This document shows, one piece after another, positions 1-13,938 of a stretch of DNA of 64,000 bases. Below the pieces are notes generated by a model that had not been told where the DNA came from, searched no databases, and was given only the letters and a program-made list of their open reading frames with translations. The stretch lies in assembly GCF_018139145.2 (NCBI RefSeq), contig NC_059486.1, positions 6,758,001-6,822,000 on the forward strand, given 5' to 3'. The translations under genes were made by a program, and so were the position numbers. Source of the DNA: Gymnogyps californianus. Its lineage: Eukaryota; Chordata; Aves; Accipitriformes; Cathartidae. Each line of letters begins with the position of its first letter. The stretch's first letter is position 1.

Positions 1-3000
1 CTGATCTGGTGTAAAACTTCTCAATATGAAGGCTGCCCTATCAAACTGTTATGAATTAAGAATTCGTAGACTGAGTTTATATCAAAGCAATGATTTTTAT
101 CTGGTTGTGGCTTTTCTGAACCTATGCTAAAAACCTCCTAACTGGTTTCTGCTATATTACTGACTTATCTAAGGACTGAGTAGACCTTTTGGCTCTGCCA
201 TCAATTTACGTGTTCGGAGGTATATCACATTGTCTTAGTTCTCTGTCACGGAGATGGTATGAGGGTGTATCAGCTAAGGTGTGATATTGTCACTTGTTAC
301 CACAGTGTTTTTGTTTGTTTATTTTAGTGTGGAGAAAAAGCCTGTTATACTCTTGCACAATTTTGAGTATCCACACTAACCAATGCAATTGTGAACAAGT
401 CCCAATAACATATCAGCGATGCATGTGTTTGTCTCCAGCCTCTGATCATACACCATTTGTGACACAGGCAGGCTAATGCATCCCTGTAAATTTGTCCTCA
501 CATGACTCAGCCCACACCAGTCAATAAAGGATACTCCATAAATCTGATGGGTGGGAGTAAGAGAGTAATAAAGAAAGGGAGAAGAGGTGAACCAAGACTG
601 ATTCTGGGATTATTTTTTTTCTGTTTCCCTTTTTCATGAGTGGGTAAGCATCAGAGCGAAAGAGGGACAGTCTTTGGGACGTGGTGATGGAAAGATTCTC
701 CCATTGACTGGCTTGATTCAGCAAACAAAATCCTTCCCCACATGGAGTCATGGAAAACAGGGCACAGAGGGAGAGAAGTGATAGTAAAGCTGCACTCAGC
801 CCTCTAGCAGCAGCCAAAGCCAGATATGGAAATTATTCCCTGAGCAGACAGGACTCAGAGTTGTTTCTTTAGCTTTCCTTTGGCTCTTCTAAGTTTTTCT
901 TGCTGTCGGGAAGAGCTAGGTGAAAAGGGCGGGGAGAGGGGGGGATTTGTGCAATTCTTCCACTTGAGTGTAGAGAACAGAGAGCAGAAGGTGCGGTGAG
1001 AAGCCTTTTAAAGTGGTCATAGATGTGTGAGGTCTGATTCTGTTTTCAAAAATGTATCTGTTAGATGTAAGTGCATGGGAGGTCATTAGAGCTCTGCTGC
1101 CTTTCAGAGGGTGAGGCAGGAGGGAGCTGGGCTACAGAATGGGCAGGCAGCAGCATCGCGCTGCTGGGAGCAAGAGCCACCGTGCGATCAGCAGGCTCTG
1201 GCAACAGGGACAAGAGGGGAAAGAGGCTGGTTTTTACTCTCCTCAGCTAATGTCATGCTAGCCATGGCCAGACACTTATGTTTAAAATCACACCAGTTGT
1301 TTGTGATTATGCTAAGGGTTACTCTGGAGATGAGTACAGCTAGCTGGCAGGGTTTTAAACATAGCAGTCCCTGTCTTTGGTGATCACCTAACATCCTGTT
1401 ATTTACTGGATCTAAAAATAAAGCCTGTTTTCCCAGAGCAGAAAATCTAGCCTGTACGAAAAGGCAGGTATTTCCAAATTGCTTTCCTTGTGGTAGGTAT
1501 CCCTGGTTCATCCAGCGACCCTTCTTCCCTAAGCCTCCTCAAATCACTGCTTACCTTGGATGGATGGGGACCAGGGGTTTGTCACGTAATTTTTTATTCA
1601 ATAGGAAAAAAAAAAAATAGTAGCTGTGTGTAGATTTATTTTTGAGGGAGAGACAGATGTAACAGTCTGTGATAATTTTCTGAGGTTATAGGGATAGATA
1701 TCCTCTCGGACAAAAAGAAATGGTCTGATATTCACCCTGCACAGACACAAAGTCTTGCCAATAATCACGTTACTCACTAATATTAAGATTCTTGTTGCAT
1801 CTGAACTAATCCATGATACATCTGTGATGGGCCACAAGTGAAGACAAAAAGGGACAGATATGAAAGAAGAGATGTGATAGGGTCTCAATTTAAGGTTGGC
1901 CACAGACTGTATATGACATTCTTGTAAGTAAACTGACAGTGTCCAGGTTTATAATAGCTAAACTCCTCAGTTTCCTTTATGTAAACATTTCACTCTAATG
2001 GAACGTTATACCCAGGACCGTGCTTCAGCAGACGTGCATGTATATGAATTGCATAAAGATAGACCAATAGATAAATAGATATCTGGATTTAATAAACACT
2101 CACATTCTAACACTAATAGGCTGGTGAAATCTTACAGAGAGGGAGAGGGAGACTGAAGGAAAATAGAAAATACTGTTGAGAGTTTACAGACTGGCACAAC
2201 TGGAAGCACTCAGCATCAAAAGAATGAAGGGAGGGAAAGGCCGAGATGGAACAGGCAAATTCTACATTAATAATGTTCTCCCATCTTGTGGTGAGGGATG
2301 GTGAACGAGCCAGTGAGGTCAGTGCCTGCTATTTCTTCAGAGGTGAAATCATCATCATCCAAACCAAAGAGTTTCACTTATGAACTATGGAAGTAGAAGG
2401 ATTCAGGTATGTTTTTCCAAAGTCAGAGGATCTCTAGGAGTTTGTTTTTCTTGAAAGTCAGGTAGGTGATTTTGAAAATTTTATCTTTGACTTCTTTTGG
2501 AGGCAAGAATGCTTTTCCAGTAGGGAGAGATTTTCTTCAGGTTAATCATTTTCCTGTATATACTTCTTGACATTTTCCCCACTATCATTCACCAAAAAAA
2601 GGGGGGGGGGGGGGGCGAAGCGCCAAACAAAATCCTCCATTCCCTATCCCCTCCCAAACAAGTATCTCTTCCAGTTCTTGATCTAGGAACCAAAATCCTA
2701 TAACAATGGCAGCTCTCTACTGAACTTATTGAAATTTTGCCACTTGACAGAATATGGTCCTGACAGCCAGCACTGAAAGCAGGAGGATTCTACGTCCGAA
2801 AGCGTATGTGGGAGGGCTCAAATAATCCCCTTCAGTTACTTCCCATGACTTCAGAATTCAAGGTAACTAGGTGAGAAGAAGGAAGAACTTCCTGACAGTA
2901 AATGAGCAATGAATCAAACAAAAAAAAATTTGACTTAAACTGGGAAAATTAATTTCTAAGTTCCAGCTTGCCCACTTCGGTCTGTCTTTTAACCTAGCAT

Positions 3001-6000
3001 TGTCTACTACCCAAGTAAGGTCAGCGCAGCTATTACCTCAGCCCAGACACCCTTTTTCGCTCTGTTTTTACAGTGCCTGGGTTTATTTTTCTTCCCTTTA
3101 TTTGGCTCTGTGCCATTTCATTGGCTAACATTCACCTTGGCTGGATATACCGAGGAAGGGATGTTCATTGCTCCATCTGTGGCATGCCCAGCAAAGCCCA
3201 CTCTTCCCAAATGGCTCATGCCATTGATTCTGTCTGCCACCATGTCGACCCACTGCGTTTTGGGGAGCCAAGGACTCCAGAAGCAAGCCCTCTTTTTAGC
3301 TGTCTTTAATTATCGTTCTGAGCTAGACTAAAGAAAAGATTTCCCTCCTCTGCAAAGAAAAAGCAATAAAATAAAGGGGGCTGCACAGCGCAAAGCAGCC
3401 AGGAGAAGAGCACAAGTGGAGCCCCCACACGTGCGCAGGCACCGCGTACTCTCCCACCAGGGATCTGGCAATCTTGCATGCATGAATTGCCTTGCAACGG
3501 CCACTCGGCTGTCATTCTGTCAGGCCCATTTACAAATCGCATAACAGGTTTAATTTTGAAATCTCTCTCCCCCCCCTTATTTTTGCTGAAATGGATTTAC
3601 AATGAAAGTATTTGAAAAGGAATAATTATCTATATGAGCAACAGCAACACAATGCCTGCAGCCTGCAGCGTGGGGGTGGGGCACGATCAGAAGAAATGAG
3701 TCTTAAGTCTGAAATCTGCTTTTATACATGTCTACATATTTACAAAGAGCTAGATATTTGTAAATATCTATAAAATATCTGATGGATATGTGTATGACAT
3801 GATTTTGAATTGTGTGTGTCAGACACGTGAAGCCTGATTTCAGCTTTTGTTTTTCTTGTGCTAAACGCCACGTTTTAAAATAAGTCTCCAACCATATGAT
3901 TGTGTGCATTTCATATCTGAAGTGATATTCATCAAGAAATTGGTCACCAAAACCTTAGAAATGCTTTCCAGAGCATTCCAGCCCAATTTATGTTTTAAAA
4001 AGGGTGACCAGCTCACTCTCTGAAAGTGCGGGAGAGCCCGTTTTATGCAGTAGTGGACATGAAGCTGAAGCTTTTTCTATAGTCTCTGTCCATTTCTCTC
4101 AGTGAATTGAATCCAGTCAAAGGTCAAACTGGCCAGAGGCACTTTTATTGTCATGGTAACCATGACTTAATCAAACAATCCTGAGATTCCAGGTTTGTGG
4201 GAACAGGCAAAGATCTGAAGAGACTGGAATTAATCAATCAAAGGGGGCAGGGAAGAAAATCCTAAGATATATGACTTATCCTTCCAAATCTATTACTCTG
4301 TCCTTAAACACACAAGAATTACGTCTTGGACAAAGCCTCTTTTCAGACCAAATACCTCTGATTTTTGTTTTCTTGTCCTTTGCATCAAATTTCCTAACAT
4401 ATCTCTGTCCTACAGTAATCAAACCTCAGCCCAGATTTAACCAACAAGACAGAGAGAGGGGAAACAACAATTTAGGAAGGATGAAGATTAGTTTGTAAAA
4501 AGCTACTTAAAGGAAAAAAAAAAAAGGAGGAAAAGGAAAACCATGGAAAAATGCGATCAACCACCTTTGATTTGAAAACCTGTTTAAGCTTGCTAGTAGT
4601 GTTCTAGTGCAGATCTACAGGCAATAAATGCATTTTTAAGGTTGCTCTGCTTTCTGGCCAACTGCTGCATCTTCTTGGGATCCCAAGGCTGTGGGGCTTG
4701 CTCCTGTCTCAAGCACTGGAGTCATTCAGCAGTGCTGAGTTCGTACAGCCTCTGCTCTTTTCTGAGAGCCCAGCTGCTTAAGGAGTGTTTTGAGGCATCT
4801 GGTGAGTGCTGGGGGTTGGTTAACCTGGAACTGAGCTGGGGCTACAGATACTCTGTTATAAGGATATTTTGTGCATCTTTGTTTTTATTTCAGAAGCAAT
4901 TTGCATATGTCTTACCTCCTGTATTTTGTTTGAGTCTGATGGCTGTGTTTCTCAGTTGGAGGAAGAGGTAGACCCGTAGGCTCTGCTCCACCACCATGCT
5001 AATGGGGGAATGTCTTGTGTTTTTTGGGGACCTAACTGAAAGCTATGTCCACATGCCATTAAACCCCCAAAATAATTCTTGTGTTGGCTTCTAATAAAGT
5101 TAATCTCTTGCTTTGGCTTCCTCTGCCCAGAGAAGTGATAAATAAAATAGTAAAATCATGGGGGTATGACAGGAGTAGGAGGGCTTTGCTAAAGTGTTGG
5201 TGGCAGTAGGTTTGACTTGTTATACCTGGTTAAGTGGAGGTATCACATGTTGTTTTCCAATTTTAGAGAAGAATTAGCTAGAAATCTGAAATATATTTGC
5301 TCTTGGAGGCTTTGCTGAAATTAGGTGTCTGGCGGGTGGGATTGGTTGCATAGTACGCGTGCTCAGTTACACACTTTGTGATATACAGTCATGGAAACAC
5401 TGAAAAGCTGTTGGCTGCTATGCCATACTAGAAGCCTGGTTTTGTAATGGCATATAGAGATGGTCACCTTTCTGCCCTGCTCTCAAATGCAAGGCAGGCT
5501 GAAAGGCAGCTGCCTATTGTCCGGTGACTACTCTGTCCTAGGGAGATTGCTGCTGAAATTTTACTATATTCATGTTATATAAGGAATGCAGATAATTACT
5601 TGCAAACCCCAAACCTAACTATTTTAATGGCAATCAGAGCATGAAAAGAACTGATTGCTTCTTGTTCTTAACGTAGAGGTATCCTTACAACAAAATGTAT
5701 CCTCTCAATGCTGTTGTGGGTCATCTCAGCAAACAAAGTCTAACAGGTGAATTGTCCAAGAAAAGCTCCTTTCTCACTGCCAGATGAGTGGAGGGTCACC
5801 TGCAGAGATAGTTGTTGGTAGTTAAAATATGCAGAAAAAAACATTCTATAATAGAGCATAGCAGATGGACAGAACTCCATGGAGTGCCAGGATACTGGCA
5901 GGACAGAAGAGAAATTACTGAAGCTTGAGCGTCAGACAGGGAAAGGGGAAATAAGTAGTTGAGGAGGTCTGGAAAGAAGGAACACTGACCTGTGTCCAAG

Positions 6001-8886
6001 GAGGATGTGATCTTCAGGTGTAAGAAGAGAAAGGTCCCCTTTTGGCTTGGCTGTAAGGAGGCCACTGGTACCCCTGAGAGTGCTTGTGGAAGGGAGACAT
6101 TTGAAGCCACAGGGGAGGAATGGAAAAGGGACTCAACATGGAAGAATAGCAAAGTTTAGAAAACAACAGGAAGGAGGAAGCAGAAGGCTGATCATGTCAA
6201 GAGAGCGTTTTCCAAGATCTGTACATATAGGAGCAAACAAAGGAAATAGAAAATTACAGTGGAGACGAAATGAGAGAAAAGGGCAGGGAGATCAAAAATG
6301 GGAATTAGGGGATTGGATGAGCAACTACAGGAGCAGAGAGAAAGCGATACTTCTGACATGGGGGTAAGGCTTACTTAATGGCAGAACAAGAAAAAAGTTT
6401 AAGAGGAAGAAAGGCTCTACAGGGCCTGCTCTGAGGATGAACAGGGGCTGCGATGAGATATTGGTATCAACAAAATTGAGGGGAGTTTTGATGTTTTTTG
6501 ATAGGGAAAGGCTTTTCTTCATTTCTTGTCCAGTGTCTCAAATAATCTTCAAAGACCAGGGCAAAGAGCAGCACTGATAGAGATGAATTGCCGCCTCCTG
6601 CAGAAGTGCTGAGCACCCTTCCTATCAAAACTACTAGGAGCAGCAGTCACTCAGCACCACTGTGAAGGAAGCCTTAAATTCTCTTTGCTCCTAATCTGTT
6701 GATCTTCTCAGGACAAGACTGAGGAAATTGGTGAGACGAGGGACCATGGGCAGGTTACACGCAGAGCCAGCACCGCACATGACCTATGCTGAAATGAAAT
6801 GCAAATCTGGGAGGTAAAAGCCCCTGTAAAACTCCTTCCCCTTTGCAAAAATACACTCCAAGTTAGCTTTAACACTTAAGTACCATGGTTCCTGAATGCT
6901 ACCTTTAAAGGTTAAAGCATTTAAACTATAGGAACAGCCAGGGGCAAAAAGAGGCCCATTTCAATTTGATATGTTGAGGTCCTGCAAAAAGCCAGACTGG
7001 GGGGTCTCTGAGCTCTTTGTGCTTTCCTTCCCTCCTGAACCTGAGATGGCTCTGAGGCCCAGACTGGGCTGCGTTTCACTATCCTTCTTTCTTTCTCTCC
7101 CTATGTTGTAGTAAATTAGCCATTTCCAAAGGGCTCGAGCAGGGGGGCGAATTCCCCATCCCTGACTTGCATGTTGCACAGGGCTGCTTTGCAGGAAGGA
7201 ACAGAAACTAGATCAGGAAAGACTGGTGCATGAAGAGAAGAGCTGCGCTTCTCCCAAGGGTTCAAACCTTTGTAGAGGCAAGCAACATCCCTCTGCCACC
7301 ATGAGCACTGCCAGGGACAGGTGGGACTGGCCCCAAGCAGTGCCACTGTCTTCTCGGGGGGAGCTCATCTGCCTTTCATGGTAGATCACAGGACACCTGC
7401 CTTCCCTGGAGGGATCAGGATCTGTCCTCGCACACTGTGATGGACAGCAGTTTTTTCCTATTTCCCAACATTTATCTTGTCCCTGTTCTTTAAGGCAGCT
7501 GCAGGCCTGACTCCTACTGTTTTACACAGCATCTAGCCCGGCTCCTGGTCAGTCTGTTAGGTGTTACTGCAATACAAATAGCAGGACTGTCCTGGTGTAC
7601 GATGAATGTTTAGCTTGCAGAGATATGAGAACACCCTGTGGACTTTACCCCACGCTGTAATCGAAAGAGTACTCCTCAGTTTACACTAGCCTAAGCCTTT
7701 CTGCAAGCTGCTGCCTTTTACTCTATTATCTGGTATGATAGCAATGATATTAATAGCAGGAACCTTCCTTGCAAAGAACCAATTGCAGCTATAGCGCAGC
7801 TCCCATTGTGCTCCTTGCCTGCACTGCTATCTCTCTGTACAAGAAAACACTTCCAGGTTTACTCCAGTGGTTACAATTAATGGAGATCTCCATCCATTTA
7901 TCCTACATCAGCATAAACAGTCCTATCTGTAGGTGGTGCCTGCTGTCAGCTCCCACCCTCTAAAATGATGCTGAAACTTCCTTGTACTCAGAGATGTGAG
8001 CGAAGGTCTCCAACACTTTCTAGGCAAGAACAAGGCTGAAGGCGACTACTGGGGAACAGAAGTGCAAAATCTTCTTTCTGGGAGCCCTGCCACGGAGAGG
8101 TCTTCTACCATTGTGCTTCCCTCTTTTAAAGAGATCTCTTTAAAAACCTTTACAAATATATGGAGGGATTTGCAAGTGATCCTTTAAGGGATCAGGAAAG
8201 CCCAACTACTTGATAAAGTTCTTTTACCTTTAGTAAAAGAATGTTAATACTGGAAAGCTGCCATGTGCTCTCACAGGGTTGTCCTTACAAAGAGATGTCT
8301 TAGAATAGCTGCTTTTCAGGAACGAAGAATAGCTGTGTCTGGCCAGGAAAGCTTTCTGAGGGTCTCTTCCAAGGCTTGTTTTCTTTCATGGGAGCAGAAA
8401 AAGCTCTGAGAGCTGCTTCTCTGTTACTATGATAGACCTCACTCCTACTGTTATAGCTGTGCACAGCTACATGGGCAGGCTTCAGTCCTTTATAGGGTAG
8501 GTGAGCATCTCTGGTGGTGAGAAGTCTGAATAATGCTGACTATGAGTACTTAATAACATAGTTTCTGGAATAAATTTTTTTGGAGGGAAATGTTACCTGC
8601 ACCAAGCAAAGCCTGTAAGCTATGTGTATACCTTAAGAAACTTATTGTCCAAGTACTTGGAAGAGACCACTCAGAGTCCTACCAGATGAGTTTCATCATA
8701 TTCTCTATCAGATATTCAGTCTCTCTGTTCTGCCCTCTGTGCAGCCTGGGACTATGGCTTTGCCGGGCAACTCTGAATTCCACAAGTTTCTGCTTCTACA
8801 TTATTAAGCTTCAATGTGATGTTTCTCAACAGCATCATTCAGAACAAGATTATACCAAGATATACTAATTTCTTTGTCAGTCTTCA
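1..8886. other. Intergenic DNA, no supported gene
   Basis: AT-leaning sequence with short open frames only, none showing a recognisable domain, conserved motif or consistent splice pattern. The 98-codon minus frame at 521-817 begins with a signal-peptide-like hydrophobic run but has nothing else to support it. It contains the 15-G tract. Confidence 0.7.
2601..2615 (+). repeat. Homopolymer of 15 G
   Basis: Fifteen consecutive G preceded by seven A. Such runs are unstable and prone to G-quadruplex formation and sequencing error, so the true length is uncertain. Confidence 0.85.
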
Positions 8887-9123
8887 TCTGATTTATAAAA
8901 TAGTTCTAAATCATCACAAATTCTGATATATAGCATTGAACTATCTCTCCAAATAGATCCTACAAAAGCAACATGAAAGATGATTGGAAAACTTTGGCAT
9001 GGAGGCATGTTTTTCCAAATGATGGATGTGCAGACTCTTTTGTTATGAATCTTGAACTCCTTGAGGAAGGACTAAGTGAATATGTCCAAGATGTCTTGCT
9101 AGCTGAGGTAAGGAGAAAGCTCT
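8887..9123 (+). pseudogene. Possible relic of a pogo/Tigger-like DNA transposase
   Basis: One frame reads LIYSIELSLQIDPTKAT; after a one-base shift near 8973 another continues MKDDWKTLAWRHVFPNDG and an acidic leucine-rich stretch to a stop at about 9123. The spacing of I-P-T, W-K-L and P recalls the C-terminal end of CENP-B/Tigger-type transposases. The match is by memory and short, so this is only tentative. It could also be chance. Confidence 0.22.
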
Positions 9124-11725
9124 AAAAGTTAGTTCCAGAACTTTTGTGTGTGAAGGTTGGGGTGGAAAACACCTGACTCAGTTCAATTAGAGGAAAATGT
9201 CTGATGCCTAAATATAAATCAATTCCTCCCTAAAAAAACAAAGTAACATCCATGACTATTTTTTTTTTTTTAGAGAATAAAACTAATTCTGCCTCCCTGC
9301 ATTTTTATTACAAAAAAACCCCTTCCAAGCTCATGAAAAGAGAATTATACTGCTAAATGAAGCCTAGAGTCTTATTCTGACCTCACTTTACAACAGCATG
9401 TGAATATGAAGTTCAGTAGAAGTTGATGAATTTACACCCCGTAGTGTGTCCACTTGCAGAGTACGCAAGTATTGAATCAGAGCCCCAGCGGTGCAAGACA
9501 TGCAGGCAGGAAGCTGCATCAAGCTGCTTTTGAGGAAATCACGCTTTTCAGATAAATATCAGTCAGCTGCAAACATTTTTCTCTCCAGGATGTGTATGCT
9601 TTTCTAATGTTTAGGATAAAAATGTGGTGCTAGGAATTGGGAATATAGTTTTCACATATTTGATTACTTCAGCATTAAAGCAGCATGATAATATTAGTGG
9701 TAGCCTTTAACATGAACTTTGTTCTGTAACTTCCAGGCTTCAAAAACTAATGAGGAGTAAAATTGGGGAAAAAAGTCTTCCGACAAGCTGGTCTTCAGCA
9801 CCTTTTTAATGGATAACAGATTTGCCGTCGTCACATATCACTTGGAATACATTATGACAAGACACATAGGCTAATATAATGCATTGTCCACAAAAGGCTA
9901 CAATATATTAGTGAATTTCTCTTTAACTTGATAGAGGATGAATCAGCTCCAGTTACAGTAGCTTTTGAATAGTTTTCTCTGAAGAACCTAAACCCAGAGT
10001 CTCCCAGTGCTGATACCCAATGTAATCAGACAGCATCAGATACTTTGTTACAGAAGTTGCAAAATGGTCTCTTTGCTTCTGAGAAATTTGGAAAGCAAAG
10101 CATGAAAAGAGTTTCTAACTTTCAGCACTTAAGAACAAGTTTTCAGGAAAGCACAGGACCCAGGCAGGCAATAAGAAATGTCAGGTTTTCGCTGTACTGA
10201 GTTCTGTTCCCAGAGGTACAGTGAGCTTGATGCACCCTGGGTCTGGCTCATTTTCATTTCCAGTATTCAGATGTGAATCCTGAATGGGTGTTTCTCAAAT
10301 CTTTTGACTGACTGCTGGATGCTTGCTGCTTTCATGTGTTTGGCTAGCAGGGGAGCCCTTTAGAGACTGTAAAAGTGTCAAATGTTCCTTCCCATACAGG
10401 GAAAGCAGGGTGGTGAAAGAGATGTAAACCTAAAACTTAAAACCAAACACCTTGTGTTATGAAAAGAGTAGTACATGCAAAACATTTTTTTAATTTAAAA
10501 AAAAAAGTTTGATCAACAGAGCAGTATTAGCTGATGTGAATGCATGCTTCCCTGCAGCAGGCACAACTATGTCTCTAATCAGCTACTGTCAAGACCTCCT
10601 TTTCTGCTCTGTTTCTTCCCTAGCTGTAAATGGCAGATCTAGAAATATACCCCACTGCCTTGTCCTGGTTTTGCCTTTTCAGTCAAGAAAGTATAGTGCA
10701 CACTTGAAACATTTTTAAAAATGCTCTTCAAACGTCTCCAGGCAGGTCGATGGATAGTTGAAACTGGAATGACCCAGGAGCACTGAGTCATCTGCTGACT
10801 CTTTTCCCACCCCCCTCTCCACTTCTACAAGCAATGATTTGTTTTCCTCCTTCCTCTTGATTAGCTCTATAATACACTCAGATTGTAAAGTGAACTCAAT
10901 TTTGTGTCCCTTATATTATCTGTAGTGTCTCATTAGTCTTGGTACCATTATAACCCCTCTCTGAATCATCATTTGTCTATGGATATTTGACATATCAACC
11001 GATTGTCCCTCTTTCTCTTTCCTATCTCTTCTGAAAGGCAATGAAGCTATTTCTGTTGATACTTAAATATCGCAATTTCTCCCATTATCACTAATAGCAT
11101 AATGTCATTATGAAGAACCTTCCTGCAGTGCATTTTTGTGTGATGTAATGCAAACAAGGTGGAATTCAATGAAAACGTTGTTAAAAGTTACCCTCTTAAA
11201 ATTCATTCAAATAAGAACAAGCAAGAAGTTTGGACCAAGCAAATGTTTTTCAGGAACTAAGCATTGAATGAAATATTCCCAGCACAGTTTCAGTCAGGGC
11301 AGATTTGACATGGGAGAAGGTACCATATGTTTATGTGCATATGACCATAATATAGTCTCTAGTGCACAGAAAATAGGTGTCTACATGCCACTGCAGACCA
11401 GTGTGTCACAGAAGTAGTCCTATTTTCACCATTCTCATAAGGTATGGTGAGAATAATTTCCCTAGGGCTTATAAACATTTCTCCAGATACATGCTAAAAT
11501 GGGATTCAGTGTCTCCTGCTTCTATATATTGGACAGTCAAAGTAATGCTAAGCTTCCTTGGGCTTTCTCTGCTCTGTGTGATGTAGCATGAGATTCTTGC
11601 ATGTATATTGCTTTATTTTTGTTTTCTTGACACCCGTAGTCGCAACCTGTTTTTTTCTTCTTCTGGAGACCTTTGTACAGGGAGCTGCCACCTTTTTTAA
11701 ATAAAATAATTAGAAACATTGTTAC

Positions 11726-11741
11726 TTTTTTTTTTTTTTTT
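11726..11741 (+). repeat. Poly-T tract (16)
   Basis: Simple homopolymer in intergenic DNA. Confidence 0.9.
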
Positions 11742-13917
11742 AACCCAGGATAACAAATTCTGCCAGGTTTTTAGTACTTGGTATCCCACAGGAACTAGCA
11801 CTGCCTTGCAAACATCCTCAGATTATCAAGATCTTGTTCCACTAAATATGACCTGCATTTTTCTAATATTTTTCTTTGCTCAGCTTCCCTGTTGTCTCAT
11901 TCCATGTGGTCTTACTTGAGTCTCGCTTTAACTATCATAAGTTCTTTTGTTTTCCTATTCATCTTATCTTCACAGCCACATTTATTTTTCTTATTTAAAG
12001 CCAGGCAAAAATTTTTCAGTGTTACACTACTGATGTAGTGGTACTCAGAAAGCCAGAAAATGCTTCTCGGGAAGTATGGCTTATATGTGCAAGTGAAGTT
12101 GCGTGCACACACAGCGTGCACTTTGCTGGATTGGGGCTTTTCCTTGATGCAGTTTTGCAAAGTGTTTGAGCAATTATTTTGCTGCAGCAATGGGATGCTG
12201 AGCTGTCAGGCTTTCCTCATTCTGTGGTCTCCTGAAAAGGCATATGATTAGGAACCATCTTAGAAAACTACAGTTCTTTGCTCTACAAGACTAGGGAACA
12301 TTGAGTTCAGTTGATATCCTTGATGGATTTTAGTTTTGCAGAATTTTGTTCTTGCTGGTAAAAAAAATTATCCCTAATATTTAGGGCTCATATTTATATT
12401 TAAGCCCCTAATGGGGCTTACTTGAGAGTAGTGGTGCTTCGTGATGTCAGCCTGCCTGAGGGTATCGCTGAAAGACCTGACCCTGCTGCAGATCTGCTGC
12501 AAAGGCACTTTCGTGGCCCTTGTCTAGGCTCTGCCCAGTGCTGGCAGGCAGTGCCGGGGCAGGAGAGCGGTAGCTGCTGTGTTGGTGCTTGGGGAGGCAA
12601 CAGGCACTTCTGCAGAAAAAATTACTGCCCAGCACCTGCCAGGCTTCATTTTTCTTTCTGTATGTCCCGGGGAAAAGAAAAGCACTGGCAAACAGGGCAG
12701 TGAAAGGTGGCAATGAGCTCATCTTCCTTTGCATGGGTGTGAAAGCAGGTGGCAGGCTTGAGTCTGTACTTTTCCAAATGCAATAATTTTGTCTATGCGT
12801 CCCCCGGCAAGTAGCTCATTGGGGAGATCCCTGTTCTTGCTTAAGTATTAAGCATGTTAATTAAGCATTAACATGTAAGTGTTACCTTGCACAGGTAGGT
12901 CAGGACTTGCACAGAAATTAGAAGGCTCCCTTTCCATCACTTGCTTTATTTTAGCTTTTGGAATGGGTGAGGATTTGTTTTCCTCTTCTGAGTAGTCATG
13001 CTGTTATGATGGAGAAGCTGAAGGGCCCAATTACGCACCCCGTGATGTTGTTTGTGAAGCAATTAGAACTGACAGTGTGTGATTAAAACCAAGAAGTTAT
13101 CACTTTTTTCTTGATGCAGGAGTGGTGACTGTTTACAGACGAATATGCACCAAATCTACAATGAGAATAATTTCCTCACCCACTGTGTAATCTCCTCTAC
13201 TTCATTACTGGCTGAATGTATATAGCTATATAGTTCTTTGCGCATGAATTAACACTTGTAGCTAATAGCAGTAAACTCACAAATGGACTATTACTTTTTA
13301 TAGCCTTTTAGCAGAGTCAGCCTAATGGAGCAAAACTGTTAACAAATTAAGATACATTTGACAGGGCTTCAAGCAGGAATCATAACCCAGGAATCACCGG
13401 TTGGGACACAAATGCAAAGTTCTCTGTAGAACTAGCCTGTATCTCAGCTGTTGTGTGGTGGCAAGTGCTAAGCCACAAAATAAAAGAGTTAAGGCAATAG
13501 TTTTCTGTTCTTGGTGAGATTTTCAGAACAAGGAACTTGCTCCTTTAATGTTTGTAAAAAGCCTGTCATATCTGTAGTGCTACAGTATAAAATAATAACA
13601 ATAGTCAGTAAAAATAAGTCATATTTGTCTACCTATGGCACTGTACATGTTTTAGACACTGTGTGATTATCAGGCTACAGGAACATCTGATCTTCTGGGG
13701 AGAGTGTCTTTAAGCCAGAATATAGGCTTAAGACAGAATATGTCTGACAGTGCAGATGCAGGGCTTGTGGTGTTGGCTGCCTGAGTGTGAAACAACTGGA
13801 GTAAGAATGGCTGTAAGAGCTATCAAATATGTTCAAAACAAGATGCTTTTTCTAGCAGACACCCTGCTATAGCCTAATTGGGCATGGGGTTTCTGGGGGA
13901 AGTATGTGGCTTCAGCT

Positions 13918-13938
13918 CTTGTTTGTTTGTTTGTTTTT
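13918..13938 (+). repeat. (GTTT)n microsatellite
   Basis: Three to four GTTT units, ending in a T run. Confidence 0.85.

Noticed and set aside
521..817. 98-codon minus frame beginning with a hydrophobic leader
   Set aside because: Chance leader-like sequence. No immunoglobulin or other secreted-protein pattern follows.
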